NCBI GenBank assembly: GCA_041396585.1
Contig: JAWKYG010000006.1
Coordinates: 124,001-188,000, forward strand
DNA: 64,000 nt
Source: JAUIAI01 sp041396585
GTDB lineage: Bacteria > Pseudomonadota > Gammaproteobacteria > Burkholderiales > Burkholderiaceae_E
Direction of reading: 5' to 3'
Position numbers and translations under genes: made by a program. The notes beneath the pieces are model-generated. The model saw only the letters and a program-made list of their open reading frames with translations, ran no database searches and was not told where the DNA came from. This document shows positions 10,208 to 19,244 of the stretch, one piece after another. Position 1 is the stretch's first letter; every line of letters begins with the position of its first letter.

Positions 10208-10858
10208 TCAGCCGCGACCGCCGGCCTTGGCGAACTGCTCGTTCTTCTCGGCCAGGGTCTGAATCAGGCCATCGACCCCCTTGGCATTGACAATCTGCTT
10301 GAACTGGTTGCGATAGGTATCGATCAGCCAGACGCCCAGCACGTTCAGATCGAAGATCCGCCAGTTCTCGCCATTGCGCTCGAGGCGGTAGCTGAGCTGG
10401 ATAGGCTCGCCGCCACCGACCACCTGCGTGCGCACGATGGTCTCGTCCTCAGGCTTGCCGCGCATCGGCTTGACCTCGACATGGTGATCACGCACCTGGG
10501 TCAGCGCACCGGCATAGGTACGCAGCAGCAACACGCGAAATTCGCGAATCAGCGACTCGCGCTGCTCGGCGGAGGCCGAGCGCCAGCCGCGTCCGACCGC
10601 CAGAGCCGTCATGCGCTCGAAATTGACGTGCGGCATGATGGCCGTGTCGACCAGGGAGGAGATCTTGTCGAAGTTGCCGTCGTGATACTGCGGATCGGAC
10701 TTGATCTTGTCCAGAACCTCGGTGCTGAGATTCGAGATCAACTGGTCCGGCGCAATCGGCTCGGCGCGGGCGGGCGAGCCGAGCAGGCCTGCGGCGGCGA
10801 GCGCGATCGCGCCCAGGGCCAGGAACAGGCGGCGGGAAAACCCCATGAGCTGTTGCAT
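10208..10858 (-). CDS. mlaC: Periplasmic phospholipid-binding protein MlaC
   Basis: MlaC ferries phospholipids across the periplasm between MlaA at the outer membrane and MlaFEDB at the inner membrane. The protein of about 216 residues has a signal peptide ending SPARA, then the Tol-Tol-Ttg2 family fold with FDKISSLVDTAIMPHVNFERM and YAGALTQVRDHHVEV. The ATG at 10858 is the better of two starts; a GTG at 10864 adds two residues. It is 1 base from mlaB and about 200 bases after mlaA. Confidence 0.94.
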   Translation of the reverse strand: MQQLMGFSRRLFLALGAIALAAAGLLGSPARAEPIAPDQLISNLSTEVLDKIKSDPQYHDGNFDKISSLVDTAIMPHVNFERMTALAVGRGWRSASAEQRESLIREFRVLLLRTYAGALTQVRDHHVEVKPMRGKPEDETIVRTQVVGGGEPIQLSYRLERNGENWRIFDLNVLGVWLIDTYRNQFKQIVNAKGVDGLIQTLAEKNEQFAKAGGRG

Positions 10859-11043
10859 GTGCACGCGCTCCGAATCAGAAAAAGTGGCAAAAATGATAAC
10901 GTGCGACCCCCGCTTTTCGCCGACATCAGGGGTATCGGCACAACGACCGGTCTGATCGCCGCGATGACCGGCGCCCGCCCGGGTGTCGGTCCGCGCGCCG
11001 CAATGGACGCGAGCGGCGAGTGCTGCCGCGGCGCCCGATCCGA

Positions 11044-11057
11044 GCCGGCGCGCCGGC
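11044..11057. repeat. 14-bp perfect palindrome just after mlaA
   Basis: GCCGGCGCGCCGGC reads the same on both strands and begins right after the mlaA stop. As RNA it would form a GC-rich hairpin but has no T-tract on the mlaA side, so it is at best a weak terminator or a transcript-end stabiliser between mlaA and mlaC. The rest of the 200-base mlaA-mlaC gap shows nothing I recognise. Confidence 0.5.
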
Positions 11058-11058
11058 C

Positions 11059-11859
11059 TCAGTTACTGCCCTTGGCCGGCTTGTCGTCCTTGTCGTCCTT
11101 GTCGTCCTCGTCGTCGTAGCGGGGCGCGGGCTCGTCGAGCATCGGCGGATCCCCATCGTAGACGAGGCTGCGGCGGCGCTGCATATAGGCATCCCGGATG
11201 AACGAGTATTCGTCCAGCGCGATGCCCGGCAGCAACTTGCTGGCATTCAGCAGCGCCTCGCGTTCATCGATGATCCGCACGGTACGGGCGCCGGCCTCAT
11301 CCACGGAAACCTTGAAGACATTGCCGATCGGGTCGCCATAGCTGTCCACACCAAAACCGATGGCATCGCGTCCGTTGGAGGGCCCGAAGAACGGCAGCAC
11401 GATATAGGGCCCCGGCGGCACCCCCCAGACCCCGAGGGTCTGTCCGAAATCCTCGCGATGTTTGGCGAAACCGATCTCGCTGGCCACATCGACCAGTCCG
11501 AACAGGCCGAGCGTGGTGTTCAACATCACCCGCGACAGATCCTGGGCCGCATCGACCGGCTTGCCCTGAAGCAGATTGTTGGCGCTGATCCAGATGTCCT
11601 CGAGATTCGAGAAGAAACTTCTGATCGGCATCCGGAACACAGGATTGACATGGTCACGGTAGCCGCGAGCGACCGGCGCGAGCACCGCCTCGTCCAGCGC
11701 CATGTTGAATGCATGGACCTTGCGGTTCCAGGGTTCGAGCGGGTCACTGGGATCACCATCGGCGATCGTCGCGCAGCCAGCGCCCGCCAGAGAGAAGACC
11801 AGGAGCAGGGTCGTGACCCAGGGGCGCAGGCGCCCCCGGCGAGCGTCGGGTCCGATCAT
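11059..11859 (-). CDS. mlaA: Outer-membrane lipoprotein MlaA (VacJ)
   Basis: MlaA removes misplaced phospholipids from the outer leaflet of the outer membrane and passes them to MlaC. The 266-residue precursor has a signal peptide with lipobox LAGAGC, then the VacJ core DPLEPWNRKVHAFN and GFVDVASEIG-like helices, with VLPFFGPSNGRDA. The last 20 residues are a charged DDEDDKDDKDDK tail, produced by a 9-base tandem repeat. It overlaps mlaD by 4 bases. In this gene order mlaA lies inside the operon between mlaD and mlaC. Confidence 0.95.
   Translation of the reverse strand: MIGPDARRGRLRPWVTTLLLVFSLAGAGCATIADGDPSDPLEPWNRKVHAFNMALDEAVLAPVARGYRDHVNPVFRMPIRSFFSNLEDIWISANNLLQGKPVDAAQDLSRVMLNTTLGLFGLVDVASEIGFAKHREDFGQTLGVWGVPPGPYIVLPFFGPSNGRDAIGFGVDSYGDPIGNVFKVSVDEAGARTVRIIDEREALLNASKLLPGIALDEYSFIRDAYMQRRRSLVYDGDPPMLDEPAPRYDDEDDKDDKDDKPAKGSN
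11081..11107. repeat. 9-bp tandem repeat (3 copies) in the mlaA 3' end
   Basis: Three perfect copies of TTGTCGTCC follow one another and run on into an imperfect TCGTCGTCG. On the minus strand they encode the DDK repeats at the MlaA C-terminus. Repeat length is a multiple of three, so copy changes would alter tail length without breaking the frame. Confidence 0.85.
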
Positions 11860-12323
11860 TTGTCGCCCGCCTCCGCCGACTTGTTGTACAGGAACTGACC
11901 GATCAGGTTCTCGAGCACCACGGCAGACTGCGTCAGCGTGATGCGGTCGCCATCGCCGAGATTGGCCAGGTCGCCGCCGGGTTCGAGGCCGATGTACTGC
12001 TCGCCGAGCAGCCCCGAGGTGAGGATCTTGGCCGAACTGTCCTTGGGAAACGGGTAGGACTTATCCAGAGCCAGCACCACCGAGGCACGAAACGAGTCGG
12101 CGTCAAAGCCGATCGATTGCACCCGTCCGACCACCACCCCGGCCGACTTCACCGGCGCGCGCGCCTTCAGCCCGCCGATGTTGTCGAACTGGGCACGCAC
12201 CGAGTAGGTGGGTGCTGTACTAAAGCTGGCGAGATTGCCCGCCTGCAGGGCGAGAAACAGCATGGCGCCGAATCCGGCCACCACGAAGAGTCCCACGAGG
12301 ACATCGGAGAACTTGCGCTTCAT
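11856..12323 (-). CDS. mlaD: Mla transporter substrate-binding protein MlaD (MCE domain)
   Basis: MlaD is the inner-membrane-anchored MCE protein that forms a hexameric ring on MlaFE and binds lipid. From the ATG at 12323 it has 155 residues: an N-terminal membrane helix (about 8-28), then the MCE domain YSVRAQFDNIGGLKARAPVK and the ILTSGLLGEQYIGLEPGG strand. An upstream in-frame start would add 14 residues not seen in the family. It follows mlaE by about 90 bases and overlaps mlaA by 4. Confidence 0.95.
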   Translation of the reverse strand: MKRKFSDVLVGLFVVAGFGAMLFLALQAGNLASFSTAPTYSVRAQFDNIGGLKARAPVKSAGVVVGRVQSIGFDADSFRASVVLALDKSYPFPKDSSAKILTSGLLGEQYIGLEPGGDLANLGDGDRITLTQSAVVLENLIGQFLYNKSAEAGDK

Positions 12324-12413
12324 AGATTTGAACCCCGCAAACAGCAGCCCACTTGAAGCGGGCAACGCGCTCGCGCGCGCCAGAACAGGAATCCGTCGGA
12401 CACGATGGCGGCC

Positions 12414-13202
12414 TCAGGTACTGAACATCAGCGCGGTGAGCAGGAAGTCGAACCCCAGCACCGCCAGTGAGGACGCCACCACGGTGGTGGTGGTGGCGCG
12501 GGCCACACCCTCGGGCGTGGGCTTGGCCTCATAGCCGACGAACAAGGCGACAAAGGCACAGACGAATCCGAACACGATGCTCTTGAGCACACCGTTGCCG
12601 ACGTCCGCGAAGACATCGACCCCGGACTGCATTTGCGCCCAGAACGAGCCCTCGTCGACACCGATCATCTGCACGCCGACCAGGTAGCCGCCCATCACGC
12701 CGACCGCCGAGAACATCGCCGCCAGCAGCGGCATCGCCACCAGTGCCCCGACAAATCGCGGTGCCAGTACGCGCACCATCGGATCGACCGCCATCATCTC
12801 CATGGCCAGCAACTGTTCGCCCGATTTCATCAGGCCGATCTCGGCCGTCAGCGAGGTTCCGGCACGCCCGGCGAACAGCAGGGCGGCCACGACCGGCCCG
12901 AGTTCGCGCACCAGAGACAAGGTGACGAGCAGCCCGAGCGCCTCTTCGGAGCCATAACGCTGCAAGGTGTAGTAACCCTGCAGGCCGAGCACGAAACCCA
13001 CGAACAGCCCGGAGACCAGGATGATCGACAGCGAGTAGTTACCGATGAAGTGAATCTGATCGATGATCAGCCGAGGGCGGCGCAGCGCCAGGAAACTGAG
13101 CCCGCACAGACGCAGGAAAAAGCGCGTGCCGTACCCGATGCGCGCCAGCAGGCCGATGGCCCGGGCACCGATGGCGGCCAGAAGATCGAGCAGCCGGCTC
13201 AC
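12414..13202 (-). CDS. mlaE: Mla transporter permease MlaE
   Basis: MlaE is the integral membrane subunit of the Mla ABC transporter. The 262-residue protein has five to six hydrophobic helices and the family core LVRELGPVVAALLFAGRAGT followed by EIGLMKSGEQL. Translation begins with a GTG at 13202 that overlaps the mlaF stop by 4 bases (GTGA), so MlaF and MlaE synthesis are probably coupled. The frame is clean. Confidence 0.95.
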   Translation of the reverse strand: MSRLLDLLAAIGARAIGLLARIGYGTRFFLRLCGLSFLALRRPRLIIDQIHFIGNYSLSIILVSGLFVGFVLGLQGYYTLQRYGSEEALGLLVTLSLVRELGPVVAALLFAGRAGTSLTAEIGLMKSGEQLLAMEMMAVDPMVRVLAPRFVGALVAMPLLAAMFSAVGVMGGYLVGVQMIGVDEGSFWAQMQSGVDVFADVGNGVLKSIVFGFVCAFVALFVGYEAKPTPEGVARATTTTVVASSLAVLGFDFLLTALMFST

Positions 13203-14155
13203 CGCGGCGCACCCTGTCCGAGATCGGCGGCCAGGTCCGGCGCCGGATAGTGAAAGGCGACCGGGCCCTCGCGGCGCCCGTTCAGGAACTGATCGAGCTC
13301 GGGATCATCGGTGGCACGAAGCTGCTCCGGCGTACCCTGCCCCAGCACCGACCCATGACCGAGCACGACCACCTGGTCGCAGACCTCGAAGGTTTCGTGG
13401 ACATCGTGGCTGACGATGATCGAGGTGGCGCCGAGCGCATCGTTCAGCCGACGGATCAACTGCGCGATCGTGCCCAATGAGATCGGATCCAGCCCGGCGA
13501 ACGGCTCGTCATAGAGCAACAAGGGCGGATCGAGCGCGATCGCACGCGCCAGGGCCACGCGCCGCGCCATGCCCCCGGAGATTTCAGACGGAAACAGCGA
13601 CGCCGCACCCCGCAGGCCCACCGACTGCAGCTTCATCAAGACCAGGTCACGGATCAGCGCATCGTCCAGATCCGTGTGCTCGCGCAGTGGAAAGGCCACG
13701 TTCTCGAACACGGTCATGTCGGTGAACAAAGCCCCGAACTGGAACAGCATGCCGATGCGCCGGCGCATGCGATAGAGCGCCGCGCGGTCGAGCCGGCCGA
13801 CCTCGAGACCATCGAAGATCACCTGGCCGGAAACCGGCTTGTACTGGCCGGTGATCAGGCGCAGCAGCGTGGTCTTGCCGCAGCCCGAGCCGCCCATCAG
13901 GGCATTGACCGTGCCCGGCCGAAAACTCAGCGAAATGTCTTCGAGGATCAAACGCTCGCCATAGCCGAAACTCAGCTTGTCGATACGCAGGATCGGCTCG
14001 TCGGCGGATGGCGATGAAGCGGGGGTGGACAACTCAGGGCTCGGAGGATGGTGAGCGACAGGCGCGGGGCCCGACTCGGAAACCAGGTAATCAAACGTTT
14101 CCCGGCAGGCCCGGCGGTCCAGAACCCATGCAATGCGCGAACCGGTGCACACCAT
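13199..14155 (-). CDS. mlaF: Mla transporter ATP-binding protein MlaF
   Basis: MlaF is the ATPase of the MlaFEDB phospholipid transporter. It has Walker A GGSGCGKTTLLRL, the signature EISGGMARRVALARA and Walker B LLLYDEPFAGLDP, plus the H-loop SHDVHE. The start is uncertain. The conserved domain begins at ILRIDKLSFGYG, but the frame is open for about 85 codons upstream with ATG options at 14155 and 14212 and a TTG at 14245. The 14155 choice gives 318 residues against the usual 270 or so, so the true start may be a rarer codon inside. It is the first gene of the Mla run. Confidence 0.92.
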   Translation of the reverse strand: MVCTGSRIAWVLDRRACRETFDYLVSESGPAPVAHHPPSPELSTPASSPSADEPILRIDKLSFGYGERLILEDISLSFRPGTVNALMGGSGCGKTTLLRLITGQYKPVSGQVIFDGLEVGRLDRAALYRMRRRIGMLFQFGALFTDMTVFENVAFPLREHTDLDDALIRDLVLMKLQSVGLRGAASLFPSEISGGMARRVALARAIALDPPLLLYDEPFAGLDPISLGTIAQLIRRLNDALGATSIIVSHDVHETFEVCDQVVVLGHGSVLGQGTPEQLRATDDPELDQFLNGRREGPVAFHYPAPDLAADLGQGAPR

Positions 14156-14328
14156 GTTGCCACGGCGCAACCACCGGCCCGGATCGACGCAGTTTAACAA
14201 TTCGCCCGGCATGACGGCCGCTTCCGTGCGGTAACGAGCGGTCAATGTCGGTTACAACCCACGCCCTGCCCCGCCGCGCCCCGCAGTGCGGGGCCCAAAG
14301 CCCGCGGCAAACGTTGCGCCGGCGCGAC

Positions 14329-16323
14329 TCAGCCGCCCAGCAACACCGCCTCGGCATGGCCGACCTGATCCGGCGAGCCGGAAAGCACCAAAGTATCATC
14401 GGCCTGAAGAACGAAATCCGCCGGCGGATCGAGCGTCCGGCCCCGCCGCCGGACGACCGCGGTCACCCGCGCCGGCCCCAGATCCAGGTCGCCCAGACGG
14501 CGCCCGATCGCCGAGCTTCCGGCACTCAGCCCGACCGTGTGCATCAGGATGTGCTCGGTCTCGATGCTGTCGCCGGCCGGATCGTCGGCGCCACGGAAAA
14601 AACCCTGGAGCAACTGATAGCGCCCTTCCCGGATCATCTGCACCCGCCGCATGATGCGCGCCCTGGGCAGGCCGGCCAACGCGAGCGCATGGGAGGCCAG
14701 CATCAGGCTGCCTTCGGCGATTTCGGGGATCACCTCGGTGGCGCCAAGCTGGCGCAGCCGGTCCAGTTCGAAATCGGTGGTGGCACGAACCAGCACCGGG
14801 GTGTTCGGGACGAGCGCACGCAGCCGCTCGAGCAGCCGAAAAACCGCCTGGCGATCATCGAAGGTGAGCGCCACGGCGCGGGCACGGTGCAGGCCGGCCG
14901 CCATCAGGGCATCCGGACGGCTGGCATCCCCATAGACGACCGACTCGCCGGCATTGCTGGCCTCGCGCACCCTGTCGGGATCGAGGTCCAGCGCCATGTA
15001 TGAAACCCCCTCGGCAGCCAGGACATGGGCCAGCGCCTGGCCACTGCGGCCGAAGCCCGCAATCAGGATGTGCTGGCTGCGCCCCATGCTGCGCGAGGCG
15101 ATGCGCTGAATCTGCAGTGAACGCTGCAGCCACTCCTGGGAGCTGGCGCGCAGCGCGATCCGGTTCGCCTGGCCGATCAGGAACGGACTGATCACCAGGG
15201 ACAACAGCATGGCGGCCAGCGCCGGCTGCATGGTGGCCTCCTGCAGTACCCCGGTGGCAAACGACAGCGACAGCAACACGAATGCGAACTCGCCCGCCTG
15301 AGCCAGCCAGATGCCGGTGCGTATCGCGATGCCGGCCGAATCGCCGAGCAGGCGTACCAGGCCGGCGATCAATGCGAACTTGGTGAGGATCGGCACCAGC
15401 AGCAACACCAGCACCTGCGGCCAGGCCCAGACCAGCACCGGCAGGTCGAGCTGCATCCCGATCGTGACGAAGAACAAGCCGAGCAGGACATCGCGAAAAG
15501 GCTTGATGTCCTCCTCCACCTGGTAGCGGAACTCGGTCTCTGCAATGAGCATACCGGCGACGAAGGCGCCGAGCTCCTTGGACAGGCCGAACTGCTCGGT
15601 CAGCCAGGCAAACAACAGCGTGGCCAGCAAAACATTGAGCGTGAACACCTCGTGCGAACGCTGGCGGGCGACCAGCATGAACCAGCGACGCATCAGGGGC
15701 GGCCCGAAACGCAGCAACAGGATCAGCAGACCGGCCGCCTTGACCATGGCCAAAGTCAGCGGAATCGCCCACTGTCCGCCCTCGGACGCCAGCGCCGGGA
15801 TCAGGATCAGCAGCGGAATCACGGCCAGATCCTGAAACAGCAGCACGCTGAAGACCCGCTGCCCGTGGTCCGTCTCGAGCTCGCGCCGTTCGGTGAGCAG
15901 CTTGCTCACCAGCGCCGTCGAGGACATGGCCACCGCACCGGCGACCGCGATCGCGCCCCGCCAGTCCAGGGGTCCCGGGAACAACCAGGCGAGCGCGGCG
16001 GCCGGCAGGACCATCAGCACCGCGAAAGCCGCCAGCATCGTGCTGGCCACCTGCGCAGCGCCCAAGCCGAACACGTGGCGGCGCAGCACCAGCAATTTTG
16101 GCAGCGAGAATTCGAGCCCGAGCGAGAACATCAGGAACACGACCCCGATCTCGCCCAGGCCGTGCACGGCCCCCGCATCCGAGTCGAGCCCGACCACATG
16201 CGGGCCGAGCAGCACACCGACCGCGAGATAGGCGACCATCGGCGGTGCGCCCACGGAGCGCAATGCGACCACGGCCAGGACGGCCGCGGCCAACAACACG
16301 ATGGTCAGTTCGAGTACGCTCAT
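14329..16323 (-). CDS. Monovalent cation:proton antiporter, CPA2 family with RCK domains (KefB/YbaL type)
   Basis: This 664-residue inner-membrane protein has an N-terminal Na+/H+-exchanger domain of about 12 helices (residues about 1-385, with LMFSLGLEFSL and GAFVAGMLIAETEFR). A TrkA-N Rossmann domain follows at about 415-530 (ILIAGFGRSGQALA and VVYGDASRPDALMAAG), and a TrkA-C domain closes the protein. Such proteins exchange K+ or Na+ for protons under nucleotide control. It is divergent from kdsD with an 80-base gap. No KefF/KefG partner is visible, so YbaL-like is a fair guess; the ion is unknown. Confidence 0.9.
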   Translation of the reverse strand: MSVLELTIVLLAAAVLAVVALRSVGAPPMVAYLAVGVLLGPHVVGLDSDAGAVHGLGEIGVVFLMFSLGLEFSLPKLLVLRRHVFGLGAAQVASTMLAAFAVLMVLPAAALAWLFPGPLDWRGAIAVAGAVAMSSTALVSKLLTERRELETDHGQRVFSVLLFQDLAVIPLLILIPALASEGGQWAIPLTLAMVKAAGLLILLLRFGPPLMRRWFMLVARQRSHEVFTLNVLLATLLFAWLTEQFGLSKELGAFVAGMLIAETEFRYQVEEDIKPFRDVLLGLFFVTIGMQLDLPVLVWAWPQVLVLLLVPILTKFALIAGLVRLLGDSAGIAIRTGIWLAQAGEFAFVLLSLSFATGVLQEATMQPALAAMLLSLVISPFLIGQANRIALRASSQEWLQRSLQIQRIASRSMGRSQHILIAGFGRSGQALAHVLAAEGVSYMALDLDPDRVREASNAGESVVYGDASRPDALMAAGLHRARAVALTFDDRQAVFRLLERLRALVPNTPVLVRATTDFELDRLRQLGATEVIPEIAEGSLMLASHALALAGLPRARIMRRVQMIREGRYQLLQGFFRGADDPAGDSIETEHILMHTVGLSAGSSAIGRRLGDLDLGPARVTAVVRRRGRTLDPPADFVLQADDTLVLSGSPDQVGHAEAVLLGG

Positions 16324-16403
16324 GCACCGAGATTACCGCGAACCCATGACGCCGCGATGGCACGCTCGCGCCGCCGGCAACGCCCTTATTTATACTTGCG
16401 CCC

Positions 16404-17399
16404 ATGCAAGCCAATGAACTGCCGCGGGCCGATGTCGATGCGGTCATCCAACGCGCCCGAGAGGTGCTGACCATCGAAGCCGAGGCGGTGCAGGCGGCGG
16501 CGCATGCGCTGAATGCCGACTTTGCGCGCGCCTGCCAGATGATTCTCGGCTGCAGCGGCCGCCTGGTCGTCAGCGGAATCGGCAAATCGGGCCATGTTGC
16601 GCGCAAGCTGGCGGCCACCTTCGCCTCCACCGGCACACCGGCATTTTTTCTGCACCCGGCCGAGGCCAGCCACGGCGATCTGGGCATGATCACCGCCGAA
16701 GATGTCTGCCTCTGCCTGTCCTATTCGGGCAGCACCGAGGAATTGCTCTCGATCGTGCCGCAGATCAAGCGCCTGGGTACCGGGCTGATCGCCATGACCG
16801 GCAGACCGGATTCGCGGCTTGCCGAACTGGCCGATGTACACATCGACGCCTCGGTGACCCGGGAGGCCTGTCCGTTGAATCTTGCGCCCACAGCGAGCAC
16901 CACGGCGGCCATGGCACTGGGCGACGCGCTGGCAGTGGCCGTGCTGGAGGCGCGCGGCTTCGATGCCGACGATTTCGCACGCTCGCACCCCGGTGGTGCG
17001 CTGGGGCGGCGGCTGCTGACCCGGGTGCGCGACATCATGCACGCGGGCGATTCGGTTCCACGGGTGAATGCGAACCAGCCCGCCGTGGATGCGATCGTCG
17101 AAATCACCCGCAAACGCCTGGGCATGACGGCCGTGCTCGACGAGGACGGCGCGCTGGTCGGAATCGTCACCGATGGTGACCTTCGCCGCCTGCTCGAACG
17201 GGGTGACGATGTCCGCGCCTGCCGCGCCCGCGACATCATGACGCGTGCGCCGATCACGATCGGTGCCGAGGCGCTCGCCGCCGAGGCGCTGCACCTGATG
17301 GAAGACCGCCGCATCGGCCAACTGGTCGTTGTCGACGAAAACGACCAGGTGCTCGGGGCACTCAATTTCCAAGACCTGCTGGCGGCCAAGATTGCCTGA
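16404..17399 (+). CDS. kdsD: Arabinose-5-phosphate isomerase KdsD
   Basis: KdsD converts ribulose 5-phosphate to arabinose 5-phosphate, the first step towards Kdo for LPS. The 331-residue protein has an N-terminal SIS domain with SGIGKSGHVARK (57-68), SYSGSTEE and FARSHPGGALGRRLL. Two CBS domains follow (about 205-330). Length and architecture match the family. It starts the run kdsD-kdsC-lptC-lptA-lptB, which couples Kdo synthesis to LPS transport. An AT-rich TATTTATACTTG just upstream may be part of its promoter. Confidence 0.97.
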   Translation: MQANELPRADVDAVIQRAREVLTIEAEAVQAAAHALNADFARACQMILGCSGRLVVSGIGKSGHVARKLAATFASTGTPAFFLHPAEASHGDLGMITAEDVCLCLSYSGSTEELLSIVPQIKRLGTGLIAMTGRPDSRLAELADVHIDASVTREACPLNLAPTASTTAAMALGDALAVAVLEARGFDADDFARSHPGGALGRRLLTRVRDIMHAGDSVPRVNANQPAVDAIVEITRKRLGMTAVLDEDGALVGIVTDGDLRRLLERGDDVRACRARDIMTRAPITIGAEALAAEALHLMEDRRIGQLVVVDENDQVLGALNFQDLLAAKIA

Positions 17400-17415
17400 A
17401 ACTGCTCAACAACCG

Positions 17416-17970
17416 ATGCCGGGCTTCGGCATCGCGCTGGCGCCCGATGCCCGTCAGCGCGCCGCGGCGCTGCGCCTGATCGCGTTCGACGTCGACGGCA
17501 CGCTCACGGATGGCCGGATTGTCATCGGCACGAAGGGAGAGCTGGCGAAGTCGTTCTCCGTCCAGGATGGTCAGGGCCTGCGCCTGCTGATCGACCAGGG
17601 CGTGACCGTGGCCTGGATCACCGCGCGCGAGAGCGAGATCGTGCGTCGACGCGCCGCCGAACTCGGAATCCCGCACGTGATCCAGGGCTGCCGCGACAAG
17701 GAGCGCGCGCTGCGCGAACTGGCGGGCGGGCAACGGATCGGGCTCGATGCCTGCGGATTCATGGGCGATGACCTGCCCGATCTGGCGCCGATGCACGCCT
17801 GCGGCTTTGCCGCCTGTGTGGCCAATGCCGAACCGGCGCTGCTACCGCAGGCGCATTGGCGCAGTGAGCGCGACGGCGGCGACGGCGCGGCGCGCGAGCT
17901 CTGTCGGTTTGTCTTGCATGCCCAGGGACGCCTGGCCATCGCGCTGGCAGCCTACGCGGGTAGCGCCTGA
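17416..17970 (+). CDS. kdsC: 3-deoxy-D-manno-octulosonate 8-phosphate phosphatase KdsC
   Basis: KdsC dephosphorylates Kdo-8-phosphate. From the ATG at 17416 it has 184 residues and the C0-type HAD motifs: FDVDGTLTDG with the nucleophile aspartate, ITARES, the conserved lysine in RDKERAL, and GDDLPDL. An upstream open extension overlaps kdsD and lacks conservation. The stop is directly adjacent to the lptC ATG. Confidence 0.96.
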   Translation: MPGFGIALAPDARQRAAALRLIAFDVDGTLTDGRIVIGTKGELAKSFSVQDGQGLRLLIDQGVTVAWITARESEIVRRRAAELGIPHVIQGCRDKERALRELAGGQRIGLDACGFMGDDLPDLAPMHACGFAACVANAEPALLPQAHWRSERDGGDGAARELCRFVLHAQGRLAIALAAYAGSA

Positions 17971-18633
17971 ATGGACGCGCGCCTCTACGACCGCATGGCG
18001 GCGCTGACCTCGATCGCTTTCCTGCTGGCATTGGCGGCCGGCAGTTACTATCTGGCGGTCTGGGCGGGGCGCGAGCCGGCCCAGAACAACCTCGCGCAGT
18101 CCAATGAGCCCGATGTGTTCGTCGAAAATGTCCTGTTGACCGAGGTCAATGCCAAGGGGCAGGCCGTGTTCCGGATGTCGGCGCGCAATATGAATCATTT
18201 CCCGATTGATGGCACCAGCGAGTTCAGCGACCCCTTGCTGGTCAGCCTCGATCCCAGCCGCCCCACCCTGACCGTCGTCGCCGATCGCGCCACGATCCTG
18301 CCGGGCGGCTCGGAAACCGTGCTCGAGGGCCGCGTGCGAATGAAGCGACGTGCCGAACCCGGCCACCCTGAGCTGACCGTCCATGCCGACCAGATGACCG
18401 TGAACGGCAATGACGAGACGGCCCGCACCGATGGCCCGGTGGAGATCCTGCAGGGTCGTACTCGCTTGACGGGGGTCGGCATGGAATTTGATAATGTGTC
18501 GCGGGCGCTACAAGTATCGTCCCAGGTTCGCGCCACGATCAGACCGCAGTCATCCCCGGCTGCCGTGCCCGATGACTCGACCAGCCTCCCCGCCGGTGAG
18601 CGCACCACGCCACCGAGCTCCGAATCGGGTTGA
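17971..18633 (+). CDS. lptC: LPS export protein LptC
   Basis: LptC is the bitopic inner-membrane protein that hands LPS from LptB2FG to LptA. It has one N-terminal membrane helix (about residues 10-30), then a beta-jellyroll region with FVENVLLTEVNAKGQ and DRATILPGGSETVLEG. The length of 220 is slightly above the usual 190-200, due to a proline/serine-rich C-terminal tail. It starts on the base after the kdsC stop and is followed by lptA. Confidence 0.92.
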   Translation: MDARLYDRMAALTSIAFLLALAAGSYYLAVWAGREPAQNNLAQSNEPDVFVENVLLTEVNAKGQAVFRMSARNMNHFPIDGTSEFSDPLLVSLDPSRPTLTVVADRATILPGGSETVLEGRVRMKRRAEPGHPELTVHADQMTVNGNDETARTDGPVEILQGRTRLTGVGMEFDNVSRALQVSSQVRATIRPQSSPAAVPDDSTSLPAGERTTPPSSESG

Positions 18634-18643
18634 TATCTACCTT

Positions 18644-19237
18644 ATGTGCCGCCTTACGCCGTCTGCCCTGCTCATGGCCCTCGCGCTCGTCCTTGGTCCG
18701 GCCGGGCCTTCCATGGCCCAAGCCACGAAGACGGCCGATCAGCCGATCCAGATCGAAGCCGACCGGATGGAATATGATGACCGCCAGCAGGTGAACGTGT
18801 TCTCCGGCAATGTCGTCCTCACGCGCGGCACGCTCGAAATCCACGCCGCGCGCCTGGTGCTGCGCCAGGATGCCGCCGGCAACTCCCAGGCCGAGGCCAG
18901 CGGATCTCCCGCTTCCTTCAAACAGCTGCGCGACGACAACGGCGAGTTGATCGAAGGCTCCGGCCAGGAGCTTCGCTACGATGATGGCAAACAGGAGCTG
19001 CTGTTGATCAACCAGGCCAGCCTGCGCAAGAGTGTGGGCGGACAGGTCTCCGACGAAGTCCACGGGGGCCGCATCATCTACCGCCGCGACAGCGATCACC
19101 TGACCGTGCAGGGAGCCCCGTCGGCGGACAGCGAAAAGCCCGGTCGGGTGCGGGTGATCATCCAGCCGCGCTCGAGCAACCGCCCGTCATCACCGGCGCT
19201 CCCGCTCAAACCGGCCAAGTCGTCGGGCCGTTCCTGA
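18644..19237 (+). CDS. lptA: Periplasmic LPS-bridge protein LptA
   Basis: LptA forms the periplasmic bridge for LPS transport. From the ATG at 18644 it has 197 residues, with a signal peptide ending SMAQA and the OstA-like domain: QPIQIEADRMEYDDR, VFSGNVVLTRGTLEI and RYDDGKQELLLINQ. The start sits 10 bases after the lptC stop. The long upstream open frame overlaps lptC and is not conserved. The C-terminal 25 residues are low-complexity. Confidence 0.95.
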   Translation: MCRLTPSALLMALALVLGPAGPSMAQATKTADQPIQIEADRMEYDDRQQVNVFSGNVVLTRGTLEIHAARLVLRQDAAGNSQAEASGSPASFKQLRDDNGELIEGSGQELRYDDGKQELLLINQASLRKSVGGQVSDEVHGGRIIYRRDSDHLTVQGAPSADSEKPGRVRVIIQPRSSNRPSSPALPLKPAKSSGRS

Positions 19238-19244
19238 GCCACGC

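Noticed and set aside
10865..11043. Extra small gene between mlaC and mlaA
   Set aside because: Open frames there are short and unconserved; the gap is best read as a leader with a hairpin after mlaA.
14855..16693. 612-codon minus-strand frame over the antiporter gene
   Set aside because: It is a shifted frame of the same strand as the real antiporter, Arg/Gly/Ala-rich, and extends into kdsD sequence.
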